A DNA stretch of 64,000 bases, taken from NCBI GenBank assembly GCA_020161695.1, contig JAIUOO010000013.1, positions 62,001-126,000 on the forward strand. The letters are read 5' to 3'. The DNA comes from Pseudomonadota bacterium. GTDB lineage: Bacteria > Pseudomonadota > Alphaproteobacteria > Rhizobiales > Phreatobacteraceae. A program made the position numbers and the translations under genes. The notes under the pieces were generated by a model. That model did not search any database, was not told the origin of the DNA, and saw only the letters and a list, made by a program, of their open reading frames with translations. Positions 1 through 9,147 of the stretch are shown here, in pieces; positions within the stretch are counted from its first letter, which is position 1; the number at the start of each line of letters is the position of its first letter.

Positions 1-2968
1 GCGTGTCCTCGAACAGGTTCGCGTGGCGCGACAGCGTCTCGTCGATGGCCGAGGCGTGCTGGCCGATGCGTCCCTCGAGGTTGCCGGCGTTGCGGCTGAA
101 CGTGTCCTCGAAGGCCGTCGCATGGCGCGACAGGCTTTCCTCGATGGCGGAGGCATGCTGGCCGACGCGGCCGTCGATGTCGCCGGCATGGCGGCCGAAG
201 ACATCCTCGAAGGTTGCGGCGTGGCGCGACAGGCTCTCCTCGATGACGGAGGCATGCTGGCCGATCCGGCCGTCGAGGCTGCCGGTATGGCGGCTCAGCG
301 TCTCGTCGATCCGCGCGGTGTGGTTGCCGAGGCGGGTGACGAAATCGGCCGTGTGGCGCGTGAACACGTCCTCGATATGGGCCGTGTGGTGGGCGGCGCT
401 GGTGTCGAAGCCCGACGCATAGCGGCTGAATGCATCCTCCAGCGCGCCGGTGTGCTGGGCGACGCGCGCCTCGAAGCCGGAGGTGTGGCGGTTGATGGCG
501 TCGTCCAGCTGGATGACGTTCTGCGCGATGCGGGTGACGATGGCCTCGCCGTGGTCGGCGACGGCGCCGGAGATCTGTGCAGCCGTCTCTTCCATGCGCT
601 GGGTAACGAACTCGCCGCGCGCGGAGAGGGCATTGGTGACCTCGGCGCCGATATGGCCGATGCGCTGGGTGAGGTCGGTGCCCTGCGAGGCGAAGCTCGC
701 CAGCACGTCCGTTCCGGCCAGTTCGATCTCCTGGCGCAGGTTCGCGGTGCGCTCGGAAATAGCTGTCGTGACCGTTTCGGAGGCGCGGTGCAGGGCGAGC
801 TGCACGTCCTGCGCCTTCTCGGTGAGGCTCTCGACCACCTGGATGCCGACATCGCCGATGGCGCCCTTGGCCTCGGCGGTGCGCTGGGTGATCGCCTCGG
901 CGATGAGCTGGCCGGTGACGGCGAGGCGCTTGTCGAGCTCGTCGCCGTGGGTGGTGACGGTCTGGTGCAGCTTGTCGCCGGTCTCGGCGATGCGGTCGGC
1001 AAGGGCGCCGCCGCGCACCGTGATGGTCTCGGCGACGTAGCTGCCGGTCGTATCCAGCTTGGATGCGACCTCCGAGCCGCGCTCGGTCAGTTCGCCGACG
1101 AGACGCTCGCCGGTGTCGCGCAGGCGCGAGGTGACCTCGTTGCCGCGCAGCGACAGTTCGGAGACGAAGGCCTCGCCCGTCTCGCGCAGGGTCGAGGTGA
1201 CCTCGCCGCCGCGGGTGGACAGCTCATAGACCAGCGTCTCGGCGGTCGACTTCAGCTGCGAGTTGACCTCGCCGCCGCGGGTGGAGAGTTCATAGACGAG
1301 GCTCTCGCCGGTGTCCTTCAGGCGCGAGGTGACCTCGTTCCCGCGCGTCGACAGCTCGGTGACGAAAGCTTCGCCCGTCTCGCGCAGGGTCGAGGTGACT
1401 TCGCCGCCGCGCGACGACAGTTCGGAAATCAGGCTCTCGCCGGTCTCGCGGAGCGTGGACGACACGTAATGGCCGCGCGTCGAAAGCTCGGTGATGAGGT
1501 TCTCGCCGGTCTCCTTGAGTGTCGAGGAGACGTAGTCGCCGCGCGTGGAGAGTTCCGCGATCAGCGCCTCGCCGGTGTCCTTCAGCGTCGCCGAGACATA
1601 ACCGCCGCGCTCGGAGAGCTCGCCGATCAGCGCCTCGCCGGTGATCTTGAGGGTCGAGGAGACCTCGCCGCCACGGCTGGCGAGTTCGCCGATCAGGGCC
1701 TCGCCGGTCTCGCGCAGGGTGGAGGAGACCTCGCCCGAGCGCATCGACAGTTCGGCGACGAGGTTCTCGCCGGTTTCCTTCAGGCGCGAGGAGACGTCGT
1801 CCGCGCGGCTGGCGATGGCATGGGTGATCTCGGCGCTGGTCGCGGCGAGATGGTTGGTCATGGCCGTGCCGGTCTCGGAGAGCTTGGCCGCCATGGTCGT
1901 GCCGGTATCGGCCATCGTGACGGTCACGATGTTGCCGGTGTCGGTCAGCACCGAGGTCACGCGGTCGCCGGTGGTCGACAGGGCGCGGGTCACCTCGTCG
2001 CTGGTCGAGGCGAGGCGGTCGACGATGTCGGAGCCACGGCGCTGGATCTGGTCGATCATCGTGTCGCCGGCGCGGCCGAGCGCCAGTGTGATGGCTTCCG
2101 CCTTCTCGCCGAGCGAGCCGGTGACGCGCATGCCGGATTCGTCGATGCGGCGGGTCAGCTGGTCGCCGGCATCGGCGATCTGGCCGGCAAGCTGCTCGTG
2201 GACGCCGGTAATGGCGCCGCGGACGCGGTCGGCGTTGGAGACGATGGCCTCGCGCTGGGTGACCAGTTCCTCGATCAGCGCGCGCACGCGCAGTTCGTTG
2301 TCGCTGTAGGCGCGCTCCAGCGAGGCGACCTCGTTGTGGACGAGGGATTCAAGTTCGCCCGCGCGGGCGAGCGCGCGTTCGACGCCGTCGCCCATGGCCG
2401 CGACCTCGCGGCGGATGGCCTGGCCGACCGAGACGACGCTCTCGCGCGCCATGGCCTCGGGCTCGGCGAGGCGCACCGCGACCTGGCTCATGGCCTGGGC
2501 GACGAGGCGCATTTCCTGCGAGCGGCGGATCAGCGCGCCCATGACGAAAAAGAACAGGACGGGCAGGAAGACGACGGCGGCAAAGGTGAGGGTGGAGGGC
2601 GCGAGCAGGTCCGGCATCTGTCCGACGAACATGCGCGAGCCGACGAACAGGCCGGCACCGACCCAGGCGATGGAGAGGAACAGGGCGGTCCAGAGCGGCG
2701 TCGCGGAGGGCTTGCGCGACAGGCTTTCAAGAAGCTGGGCGATGTCGCGGCGATCGTCGTTGGCGGCCGGCTGGCTCGGCGCGACGACCTGATCGGAGCG
2801 GCGGGTGTCGGAAAACAGGTCGTCGTCGACCCTGACGTCGGGCGAGGGAGCCGGCGCGTTCGCCCGCCCGGCCTTGCCCTGGTCCTCGTTGGCGAGATTC
2901 AGGGCATCCTGGATGGCGGCCAGAGCCGCTTCGGCCGGATCCTGAGCCTTCTTCGGAGTGTTCGCCAT
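1..2968 (-). CDS. Giant repeat-rich membrane protein, apolipoprotein/kinesin-like (C-terminus beyond window)
   Basis: The reading frame is open from an ATG at 2968 to the left edge (about 989 codons), so the C-terminus is missing. The N-terminal ~90 residues are hydrophilic, followed by two membrane segments (about 91-110 and 124-147). After that comes an almost entirely helical, charged region. Two repeat types are visible: about a dozen 22-residue units of the type S-T-L-R-E-T-G-E-A-L-I-x-E-L-S-x-R-G-G-E-V-S (about residues 355-640) and 33-residue units built on G-R-x-G-Q-H-A-S-x-I-E-E-S-L-S-R-H-A (about 880-989). The 11-residue periodicity is that of apolipoprotein A/E-like amphipathic helices. 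Similar very long proteins in Rhizobiales are annotated as hypothetical or kinesin-like. I infer a membrane-anchored filament or spacer; no catalytic motif is visible. A long opposite-strand frame here is a shadow. Confidence 0.85.
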   Translation of the reverse strand, partial: MANTPKKAQDPAEAALAAIQDALNLANEDQGKAGRANAPAPSPDVRVDDDLFSDTRRSDQVVAPSQPAANDDRRDIAQLLESLSRKPSATPLWTALFLSIAWVGAGLFVGSRMFVGQMPDLLAPSTLTFAAVVFLPVLFFFVMGALIRRSQEMRLVAQAMSQVAVRLAEPEAMARESVVSVGQAIRREVAAMGDGVERALARAGELESLVHNEVASLERAYSDNELRVRALIEELVTQREAIVSNADRVRGAITGVHEQLAGQIADAGDQLTRRIDESGMRVTGSLGEKAEAITLALGRAGDTMIDQIQRRGSDIVDRLASTSDEVTRALSTTGDRVTSVLTDTGNIVTVTMADTGTTMAAKLSETGTAMTNHLAATSAEITHAIASRADDVSSRLKETGENLVAELSMRSGEVSSTLRETGEALIGELASRGGEVSSTLKITGEALIGELSERGGYVSATLKDTGEALIAELSTRGDYVSSTLKETGENLITELSTRGHYVSSTLRETGESLISELSSRGGEVTSTLRETGEAFVTELSTRGNEVTSRLKDTGESLVYELSTRGGEVNSQLKSTAETLVYELSTRGGEVTSTLRETGEAFVSELSLRGNEVTSRLRDTGERLVGELTERGSEVASKLDTTGSYVAETITVRGGALADRIAETGDKLHQTVTTHGDELDKRLAVTGQLIAEAITQRTAEAKGAIGDVGIQVVESLTEKAQDVQLALHRASETVTTAISERTANLRQEIELAGTDVLASFASQGTDLTQRIGHIGAEVTNALSARGEFVTQRMEETAAQISGAVADHGEAIVTRIAQNVIQLDDAINRHTSGFEARVAQHTGALEDAFSRYASGFDTSAAHHTAHIEDVFTRHTADFVTRLGNHTARIDETLSRHTGSLDGRIGQHASVIEESLSRHAATFEDVFGRHAGDIDGRVGQHASAIEESLSRHATAFEDTFSRNAGNLEGRIGQHASAIDETLSRHANLFEDT

Positions 2969-3162
2969 GGTGTCGCCCGCATCCTCAACTCACGCAGACA
3001 GGCATCACCCACCCAGGCACCAGCGCCCCAAGTGCCTCTTGGACGCAAACGCCACGGATGGCAGACAACGGTCCGCCGCAATGTGTAATCTACCGGTCGG
3101 TCCTTAGGAAAGAAACCAGCAGTCGCCGCAGTTTCCGAATCATCGTTAACGGATGAGTAACC

Positions 3163-3462
3163 ATGTCCACGCGGAAAGACGGCATCAGAGACAGCGGAAC
3201 AGTGAAGGGCGCTGCGTCACCTCACTCCCCGCCTACCGATGCGCAGCGCCGATGGCTCGCCCGCGGCGCGGACCAGCCCGGTGGAAAACTGCCGCTGTTC
3301 GACCGGCAGGGCCGGGAAGTTCCGAGGACGACGATCCGGGCCTGTATCGAGGCCGGGTGGGCCGAGCCCTGGTTCGCCAACCCCGTCAAGCCGGACTGGC
3401 TCGTCTGCAAGCTGACGGCCGACGGATACCGGGTGATCGGGCGGCCGCCCGCGCCTCGCTGA
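3163..3462 (+). CDS. Conserved hypothetical protein, 99 aa
   Basis: This is a small soluble protein with a disordered first ~25 residues, then a compact domain containing A-Q-R-R-W-L-x-R-G, a P-G-G-K-L-P-L-F-D segment and C-I-E-A-G-W-A-E-P-W. The layout resembles small winged-helix-like proteins that are common in Rhizobiales, but I cannot assign a function. The ATG at 3163 is the only sensible start. A degenerate CtrA-like box (TTAA-N7-GTAACC, 3146-3162) directly precedes the start codon; it may be chance. It stands alone between the divergent giant repeat gene and the HPt gene. Confidence 0.7.
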   Translation: MSTRKDGIRDSGTVKGAASPHSPPTDAQRRWLARGADQPGGKLPLFDRQGREVPRTTIRACIEAGWAEPWFANPVKPDWLVCKLTADGYRVIGRPPAPR

Positions 3463-3615
3463 CGTTTACCTGCGGTCAACCGCGACCGGCATTTCCCGGC
3501 TCCTGCACCCCGATTTTAACCCGTTCTTGCCGGGATGACGCCGATCATCCGCCGTATCGGGGAGAGAGGGACAACCTCCTCAAGGCCAGAAAGGCCGCGT
3601 CAAAACGGGGACACG

Positions 3616-3996
3616 ATGACCATGGCACGCATGATGAGCGACGACTTTCCGGGCGGCGGCAACGGCAAACCCGTCGACCTGACCCATCTCTCCCGCCAGA
3701 CCTTCGGCGATCATGCGCTGGAGCGCGAAGTGCTGGTGCTGTTCGAGCGCCAGTCGCAGGCGATGATCGAGAGGCTGCGCGGCGCGACCACCGCCAAGAA
3801 CTGGGCGGAGGCCGCCCATACGCTGAAGGGCTCGGCCCTCGGCATCGGTGCCTTCCAGGTGGCGTCCGCCGCCGAAACGGTCGAGTGCGACCAGGTCGAC
3901 CACCTCTCCTCGAAGGCCTGGGACGATCTCGTCCGGCTCGAGGATGCGGTCCGGCAGGCCAATGCCTTCATCGCCGACATCCTGAAGGCGGCCTGA
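3616..3996 (+). CDS. HPt domain phosphotransfer protein
   Basis: A 126-residue histidine phosphotransfer protein. The phospho-accepting histidine is H68 in the motif A-H-T-L-K-G-S-A, followed by the helix G-I-G-A-F, both typical of HPt four-helix bundles. Such proteins pass a phosphoryl group between a hybrid sensor kinase and a response regulator in the cytoplasm. The ATG at 3616 is chosen because a GGGGA sits just upstream; the frame stays open to 3535 but that part looks non-coding. No kinase or regulator lies next to it, so its partners are unknown (an orphan HPt). A hairpin follows the gene. Confidence 0.85.
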   Translation: MTMARMMSDDFPGGGNGKPVDLTHLSRQTFGDHALEREVLVLFERQSQAMIERLRGATTAKNWAEAAHTLKGSALGIGAFQVASAAETVECDQVDHLSSKAWDDLVRLEDAVRQANAFIADILKAA

Positions 3997-4030
3997 TCGG
4001 CGCGTTCGGGCCGAAATAGCTGTCATTCGG

Positions 4031-4112
4031 GCACGCCTCTGGCGTGCTGGCACGGCTTTCGCTATGTGAGCCGCATCGTTTGGAACCGCCGCAAACTAGC
4101 CGAGCGGCGGTT
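4031..4112 (+). terminator. Two hairpins between HPt and ferredoxin genes
   Basis: A 7-bp stem (GCACGCC at 4031 with GGCGTGC at 4041) is followed by a 9-bp stem (AACCGCCGC at 4084 with GCGGCGGTT at 4104) and a T-rich stretch. These are probably the transcription end of the HPt gene; the poly-T part is weak. Confidence 0.45.
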
Positions 4113-4202
4113 TCGCTTTGTCGGGAGCGGCGCCCGCCGCAGCCGGTAAGGCGGCGCTCACGACACAGCCAGCACGGCGCAGAAAGCAAGGCCCCTCGAC
4201 CC

Positions 4203-4523
4203 ATGCCCCAGATCACCTTTGTCGACCATACCGGCGAAAAGCGCACCGTATCGGCCGATACTGGCGCGACGGTGATGGAAGTCGCCATCAAGAACGGCGT
4301 TCCCGGCATCGTCGCCGAGTGCGGCGGTGCCTGCGCCTGCGCCACCTGCCACGTCTATGTCGATGAGAGCTGGATGCCGACGGTCGGCGAGCCCTCGCAC
4401 ATGGAAGAGGACATGCTCGATTTCGCCTTCGAGGTGAAGCCGACGTCGCGCCTGTCCTGCCAGATCAAGATCACCGACGCCATGGAAGGCCTGACGGTGA
4501 CGACGCCCGAGCGGCAGGGCTGA
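4203..4523 (+). CDS. [2Fe-2S] ferredoxin (adrenodoxin type)
   Basis: A 106-residue plant/vertebrate-type ferredoxin that carries one electron on a [2Fe-2S] cluster. The cluster ligands are visible as C40-x5-C46-x2-C49 and C86 in the R-L-S-C-Q context, the spacing of the adrenodoxin/FdxB subgroup that serves P450s or Fe-S assembly. Length is normal for the family. The ATG at 4203 gives the standard N-terminus; the open frame upstream to 4044 has no family match. It is not next to an isc/suf cluster or a P450, so its specific partner is open. Confidence 0.92.
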   Translation: MPQITFVDHTGEKRTVSADTGATVMEVAIKNGVPGIVAECGGACACATCHVYVDESWMPTVGEPSHMEEDMLDFAFEVKPTSRLSCQIKITDAMEGLTVTTPERQG

Positions 4524-4647
4524 GGGTCTTCCGGCACATCCGGAACGCCCGCCAACCGCGCCCGCGCACGGCCACCATGCCCTGACGGGCCTTGGCTTCC
4601 GCGTCGCATGCCCTAAACCGGGGGCAACGCGCGGAGAGAACAGCGCC

Positions 4648-5523
4648 ATGCCCCCTCAGACGGCCGAGCGACCGCTCGCCGCCATTGCCGCCCAGTTCGT
4701 CTGCTTCACCTTCATCTCGGCCAATGACGTGATCCTGAAGATCATCGTCGCGGACCTGCCGAGCTGGCAGATCATGACGATACGCTCGGGTTTCGGCATC
4801 CTGCTGCTGCTGCCCTTCGTCGCCGCGCAGGCGTTGCGCGGAACGGGAAGCATACTGACGCGCCGCCCCGGCGCCCACCTGATGCGCGCCTGCCTCTCGG
4901 CCGTATCGATCGTCAGCTATTTCGAGGCGCTGCGGGAACTGGACCTGCCGGTCGCGACCGCCATCCTGTTCGTGACCCCGTTTTTCGTGGTGGCGCTGTC
5001 GGGCATCGTGCTGCGCGAGCCGGTGACGCCCAATCGCTGGATCGCCGTCATCATCGGCTTCGTCGGCGCCATCATCATCATTCGGCCGGGCCCGGCCGGC
5101 GTTTCCGTCGCGGCGCTGCTGGCCGTGCTGTCTGCCGCGACATGGGGCTCCGCCATGGTCGCCATGCGCAATCTCGGCCGCACCGAGGGTACCCTGTCGG
5201 TGCTGTTCTTCTTCAACCTGTTCATCTGCTGCATTGCGGGCGCCTTCGCCTATCCCGGCTGGCAGCCTGTCTCGGGCCGGCTGGTCGGGATGATCGCGCT
5301 CGTCGCGGCGATCCAGCTGATCGCGCAGTTCTTCATGATGACCGCCTTCCGCTTCGCCTCCGCCTCGGTGACGGCGCCGGTGCAATATTCCCAGCTGCTC
5401 TGGTCGGTGGCGGCCGGCTGGTTCGTCTTTTCCGTGGTGCCGGGGCCGCATGTCGTGCTGGGCGCGGCTGTCATCGTGGCGAGCGGCCTCTACCTCATCC
5501 TGTCGGAACGCCGCCCCTCCTGA
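4648..5523 (+). CDS. EamA/DMT family transporter
   Basis: A 291-residue inner-membrane protein with about ten hydrophobic segments in two tandem halves, the duplicated EamA fold of drug/metabolite transporters. Length is typical. The ATG follows a GGAGAG ribosome binding site. These carriers usually export or import small metabolites or amino acids; the substrate cannot be read from sequence. It stands upstream of, and in the same direction as, the SixA-like phosphatase gene with a 70-bp gap. Confidence 0.88.
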   Translation: MPPQTAERPLAAIAAQFVCFTFISANDVILKIIVADLPSWQIMTIRSGFGILLLLPFVAAQALRGTGSILTRRPGAHLMRACLSAVSIVSYFEALRELDLPVATAILFVTPFFVVALSGIVLREPVTPNRWIAVIIGFVGAIIIIRPGPAGVSVAALLAVLSAATWGSAMVAMRNLGRTEGTLSVLFFFNLFICCIAGAFAYPGWQPVSGRLVGMIALVAAIQLIAQFFMMTAFRFASASVTAPVQYSQLLWSVAAGWFVFSVVPGPHVVLGAAVIVASGLYLILSERRPS

Positions 5524-5593
5524 ACCGTTCGGCGCCTTGCGGCCTTGCTTCGCGAGGGCGCTTCGCTCACATGAGAGACGAACGGGAGAGACC

Positions 5594-6118
5594 ATGCGTC
5601 GGCTGATCCTGCTGCGCCACACCAAGTCGGACTGGCCGAACGGCATGGTCGATCGCGACCGGCCGCTGGCCGAGCGCGGCCGTCGCGCGGCGCCGCTGAT
5701 GGGCCGCATGCTCATCGACCGGGGCTTCGTGCCGGACAAGGTGCTGGTGTCGACGGCAGAGCGGACGGTGGAGACCTGGGCGCTGGCCAGCGCCGGCCTG
5801 ATCCAGTTCCCGCCCGCGACGCCGGAGCCACGGATCTACGAGGCGGCGCCCCACGTTCTCGCCAATGTCATCCGCGAGACCGGCGACGATGTGCGGACCC
5901 TTCTGCTCGTCGGCCACAATCCCGGCATCGAGGCGCTGGCCTGCAATCTGATCGCCGACGGGCCGCCGGACCTGCGCCAGCGGCTGTCGCGCAAATATCC
6001 GACGGGCGGTCTCGCCGTCATCGATTGCGCCGTCGAGCGCTGGACGCAGCTCAGCGCCGGCTGCGGCACGCTTGTCGCCTTCGTCGTGCCCCGCGATCTG
6101 GACCCGGAAGCCGAATAG
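5594..6118 (+). CDS. SixA-like histidine phosphatase
   Basis: A 174-residue member of the histidine phosphatase superfamily. The catalytic motif L-R-H-T lies at the N-terminus (residues 6-10) and the second histidine in L-L-V-G-H-N-P-G-I-E. The short length and motif set match SixA-type phosphohistidine phosphatases. The ATG at 5594 follows GGGAGAG; starting there puts the L-R-H-T motif in its usual place. The gene abuts the next one: its TAG ends at 6118 and the YcjX start is at 6119, so the genes are likely co-transcribed. Physiological target unknown. Confidence 0.88.
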   Translation: MRRLILLRHTKSDWPNGMVDRDRPLAERGRRAAPLMGRMLIDRGFVPDKVLVSTAERTVETWALASAGLIQFPPATPEPRIYEAAPHVLANVIRETGDDVRTLLLVGHNPGIEALACNLIADGPPDLRQRLSRKYPTGGLAVIDCAVERWTQLSAGCGTLVAFVVPRDLDPEAE

Positions 6119-7555
6119 ATGGTCTGGACCGGCTGGTGGAACGAGACCCGGCTCGCGGCCAATTCCATCGCGGCCTATGCGACCGACTGGGTGAGCCCGA
6201 CGCTCCGGCTCGGCGTCACGGGCCTGTCGCGCTCGGGCAAGACCGTGTTCATCACGGCGCTGGTCCACGGCCTGCTGACGGCCGCGCGCTGGCCGGTCTT
6301 CGAGGCGCAGGCGCAGGGCCGCATCGCGCGCGTGCGCCTGGAGCCGCAGCCGGACGATGGCGTGCCGCGCTTCCCCTACGAGGACCATCTGGAGACGCTG
6401 ACCGCCCGCCGCCAATGGCCCGAGGGCACGAAGCGGATCAGCGAAATCCGCCTCGCCATCGATTTCGCCTCCAATGCCGGGATCATGCGTGGCACCGAGA
6501 AGACGCTGACGCTCGACATCGTCGACTATCCCGGCGAGTGGCTTCTGGACCTGCCGCTGCTGGCGCAGAGCTATGCCGAGTGGTCGCGCCTCGCCATCGA
6601 GGCGGCGCGCCGGCCGCCGCGCGCGCCGCTGGCGGCGCAATGGCTGGCCGCGACGACCGCTACGCAGCCCTTCGACAAGGCGTCGGAGAGCAATGCACGC
6701 AGGCTCGCCGAACTGTTCACCGCCTACCTCAAATCCTGCCGCGACGAGCGCGTGTCGCTGTCGACCCTGCCGCCCGGCCGCTTCCTGCTGCCGGGCGAGA
6801 TGGAGGGTTCGCCCGCCCTGACCTTCGCGCCGCTCGATCTGGACGGCCGGGAACCGGCCGGCGACAGCCTCGCCAGCCTGATGGAGAAGCGGTTCGAGAG
6901 CTACAAGCGCCTCGTCGTCATGCCGTTCTACACCAACCATTTCGCGACGCTGGACCGGCAGATCGTGCTGGTCGATGCGCTGGCCGCGCTGAATGCCGGC
7001 CCGGCGGCGCTGGCCGACCTCGAAATCGCGCTGGCCGACGTGCTGACCGCCTTCCGGCCGGGCGCGAATTCGATCCTCTCCGCCATGCTGTCGCGGCGGA
7101 TCGACCGCATCCTGTTCGCCGCCACCAAGGCCGACCACCTGCACCAGACGAGCCACGACCGGCTGGAAGGACTGCTGAAGCGATTGACCGACCGGGCGAT
7201 CCGCCGCGCCGAGTTTGCGGGCGCGCGCGTGGATGCGGTCGCCCTGGCCTCACTGCGGGCGACGCGGGAGACGACCGTCACGCGGCTCGGCCGTCCGCTG
7301 TCCTGCATCGTCGGCACGCCGATGCCGGGTGAGACGACCGGCGGCGAGATCTTCGACGGGCAGTCCGAGGTTGCGGTCTTTCCCGGCGAACTGCCGTCCG
7401 ATCCGGCCGGCCTCTTCGCCGGGCCCGACGCGTTCCGGGGCGAGGACTACCGCTTCGTGCGCTTCCTGCCGCCGAAGGCCGACCCGACGCAGCCCTTGCC
7501 GCATATCCGCCTCGACCGCGCGGTGGAGTTCCTGATCGGGGACCGGCTCGCATGA
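6119..7555 (+). CDS. YcjX family GTPase-like protein (DUF463)
   Basis: A 478-residue P-loop protein with Walker A G-L-S-R-S-G-K-T (35-42) near the N-terminus, as in YcjX/DUF463 family proteins, which are predicted nucleotide-binding, membrane-associated stress proteins. The start codon directly follows the stop of the preceding phosphatase gene, and its own stop overlaps the start of the next gene (ATGA), showing tight coupling. The YcjX-YcjF order is conserved widely in proteobacteria. Exact role is not established. Confidence 0.9.
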   Translation: MVWTGWWNETRLAANSIAAYATDWVSPTLRLGVTGLSRSGKTVFITALVHGLLTAARWPVFEAQAQGRIARVRLEPQPDDGVPRFPYEDHLETLTARRQWPEGTKRISEIRLAIDFASNAGIMRGTEKTLTLDIVDYPGEWLLDLPLLAQSYAEWSRLAIEAARRPPRAPLAAQWLAATTATQPFDKASESNARRLAELFTAYLKSCRDERVSLSTLPPGRFLLPGEMEGSPALTFAPLDLDGREPAGDSLASLMEKRFESYKRLVVMPFYTNHFATLDRQIVLVDALAALNAGPAALADLEIALADVLTAFRPGANSILSAMLSRRIDRILFAATKADHLHQTSHDRLEGLLKRLTDRAIRRAEFAGARVDAVALASLRATRETTVTRLGRPLSCIVGTPMPGETTGGEIFDGQSEVAVFPGELPSDPAGLFAGPDAFRGEDYRFVRFLPPKADPTQPLPHIRLDRAVEFLIGDRLA

Positions 7556-8571
7556 CCAAGAATTCGCCGCAGCGCCCGCAAGCCTTCCGCCTCGACGCCG
7601 AGGATGTCGAGATCGCGCCGCCGAGCGATGCGCCGGTGCCGGTGCGCTCCGGCCCGCCGGTCGAGGCCCAGCTCGCGCCGCCTGGCCCGCCGCCGAAGAC
7701 CGGCTTCTGGGTGAAGCTGTTCTGGACCGGGCTCGGCGGCATCGTTTCGCTGGCCTTCGGCATGGCGGTGTCGCGGCTGGTCGACGACCTCTTCGCGCGG
7801 GCCGAATGGCTCGGCTGGATCGGTGTTGCCGCCGTTGCGCTGTTCCTGCTGGCGGGGCTGGTCCTGGCCGGTCGCGAGATGCTGGCGCTGCGTCGCCTGC
7901 GCCGGCTCGACGACCTGCGCCTGCGCGCCGACAAGGCGCTTGTCGACAAGGACGACCGGGCGGCGGCCGCCATCGCCGCCGACATCGTGACGGCAATGGC
8001 CGGAAATGCCCGCACGGCGAAGGGCAGGGCGGCCGTGGCGCTCGCCTTCTCCGACGGCGTGATCGACGGCCTGCAGCGCCTGCGCATCGTCGAGCGCGAG
8101 ATCATCGAACCGCTGGATCGCGAGGCGACGCGCCTCGTCGCGGAAGCGGCAAGACGCGTTTCGGTGGTGACAGCCATTTCGCCGCGCGCCGCGCTGGATC
8201 TCGCCGTGGTCTTCGGCACGGCGATGCAGCTCATCCGGCGCATTGCCGAACTCTATGGCGGGCGTCCGGGAACGTTCGGCCTGTTCAAGCTGGTGCGCCA
8301 CGTGCTCGCCCATATGGCGCTGACCGGCGGCATGGCGGCGGGCGACACGATCCTCGACCAGCTCGTCGGCCATGGCCTCGCGGCCAAGCTTTCGGCCAAG
8401 CTGGGGGAGGGCGTGCTGAACGGCCTGCTCACCGCCCGGCTCGGCATCACCGCCATCGCGGTGACGCGGCCGCTGCCCTATATCGGCGCGCCGCGGCCGG
8501 ATGTGCGCGACCTCGTCGGCGACGCCATCACGCTGACGCGGCAGAACGGGGACGCCCGCCCGGCGGCTTGA
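7552..8571 (+). CDS. YcjF family membrane protein (TIGR01620-like)
   Basis: A 339-residue inner-membrane protein with a polar, proline-rich N-terminal tail (1-50), two membrane helices (about 52-74 and 86-107) and a long C-terminal domain with further hydrophobic stretches. This is the layout of YcjF/TIGR01620 proteins, the constant companions of YcjX. The start overlaps the ycjX-like stop by 4 bp, so translation is coupled. Function is unknown; the pair is linked to envelope stress in enterobacteria. Confidence 0.88.
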   Translation: MTKNSPQRPQAFRLDAEDVEIAPPSDAPVPVRSGPPVEAQLAPPGPPPKTGFWVKLFWTGLGGIVSLAFGMAVSRLVDDLFARAEWLGWIGVAAVALFLLAGLVLAGREMLALRRLRRLDDLRLRADKALVDKDDRAAAAIAADIVTAMAGNARTAKGRAAVALAFSDGVIDGLQRLRIVEREIIEPLDREATRLVAEAARRVSVVTAISPRAALDLAVVFGTAMQLIRRIAELYGGRPGTFGLFKLVRHVLAHMALTGGMAAGDTILDQLVGHGLAAKLSAKLGEGVLNGLLTARLGITAIAVTRPLPYIGAPRPDVRDLVGDAITLTRQNGDARPAA

Positions 8572-8709
8572 CGTGGCTCAATGCCGGAAATGCCGAGCCT
8601 GCGACGATGGTCAAAGGCGGCTCGGCCATCTCTTTTTTGGCCGATTTCGCCCGCCGGCGCTGGAACCGCGTGCGGCGAGGCGCGCTGCGACGGCGATCGA
8701 GGAGCGGTC

Positions 8710-9147
8710 ATGTTTACGTCCATTCTATGCCCGGTTGATCCGAGCGAACTCGGCTTCGAGCAGAAGGCGGTGACGGCCGCACGCCAGATGGGGGAAGCCG
8801 GGGCGCAGGTCACGCTGGTCACGGTCATTCCCGCGCCGCATGCCGCGGTCGATCACTACCTGCCGCCCGATGTCGTCGCGCGGCAGGCGTCGGAGACCCA
8901 GGCGGCCATGGAAGCGATCGGCCGTGCCCTCGGCTTGCCGGAAGGGCGCGTCCAGATTCGTGTCCGGCATGGTCGCGCCGCCAACGAGATCCTGGAGGAG
9001 GCGAAGGATTCCGGCGCCGACCTCATCGTCATGGCCTCGCACCGGCCGGGCCTTGCGACCTATCTGATCGGTTCGACGGCGACCCATGTGGTGCGCCATG
9101 CGAACTGTTCCGTGCTGGTCATCCGCGAGGAGCCGCCGGCGGCGTAA
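8710..9147 (+). CDS. Universal stress protein (UspA family)
   Basis: A 145-residue single-domain Usp protein. It opens with the usual beta strand F-T-S-I-L-C-P-V-D and ends with the nucleotide-binding signature S-H-R-P-G...G-S-T-A-T-H-V-V-R-H-A-N-C-S-V-L-V-I, so ATP binding is likely. The ATG at 8710 is chosen because of GAGGAG 7 bases upstream and because the family begins here; the open frame to 8581 is not Usp-like. The 3' end overlaps the convergent downstream gene by 29 bp. Confidence 0.92.
   Translation: MFTSILCPVDPSELGFEQKAVTAARQMGEAGAQVTLVTVIPAPHAAVDHYLPPDVVARQASETQAAMEAIGRALGLPEGRVQIRVRHGRAANEILEEAKDSGADLIVMASHRPGLATYLIGSTATHVVRHANCSVLVIREEPPAA

Noticed and set aside
1020..1900. Tandem 66-bp repeats as a CRISPR or satellite
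   Set aside because: The period equals 22 codons of an open reading frame and the units vary at third positions, so it is a protein repeat.
23..3088. A 1021-codon open frame on the plus strand
   Set aside because: It is the mirror of the repeat-rich minus-strand gene. The minus frame has a clear start, membrane helices and family-like repeats; the plus product is low-complexity and has no known motifs.
3146..3162. TTAA-N7-GTAACC as a CtrA promoter of the 99-aa gene
   Set aside because: One half is imperfect and it directly abuts the start codon, leaving no room for a transcript leader.
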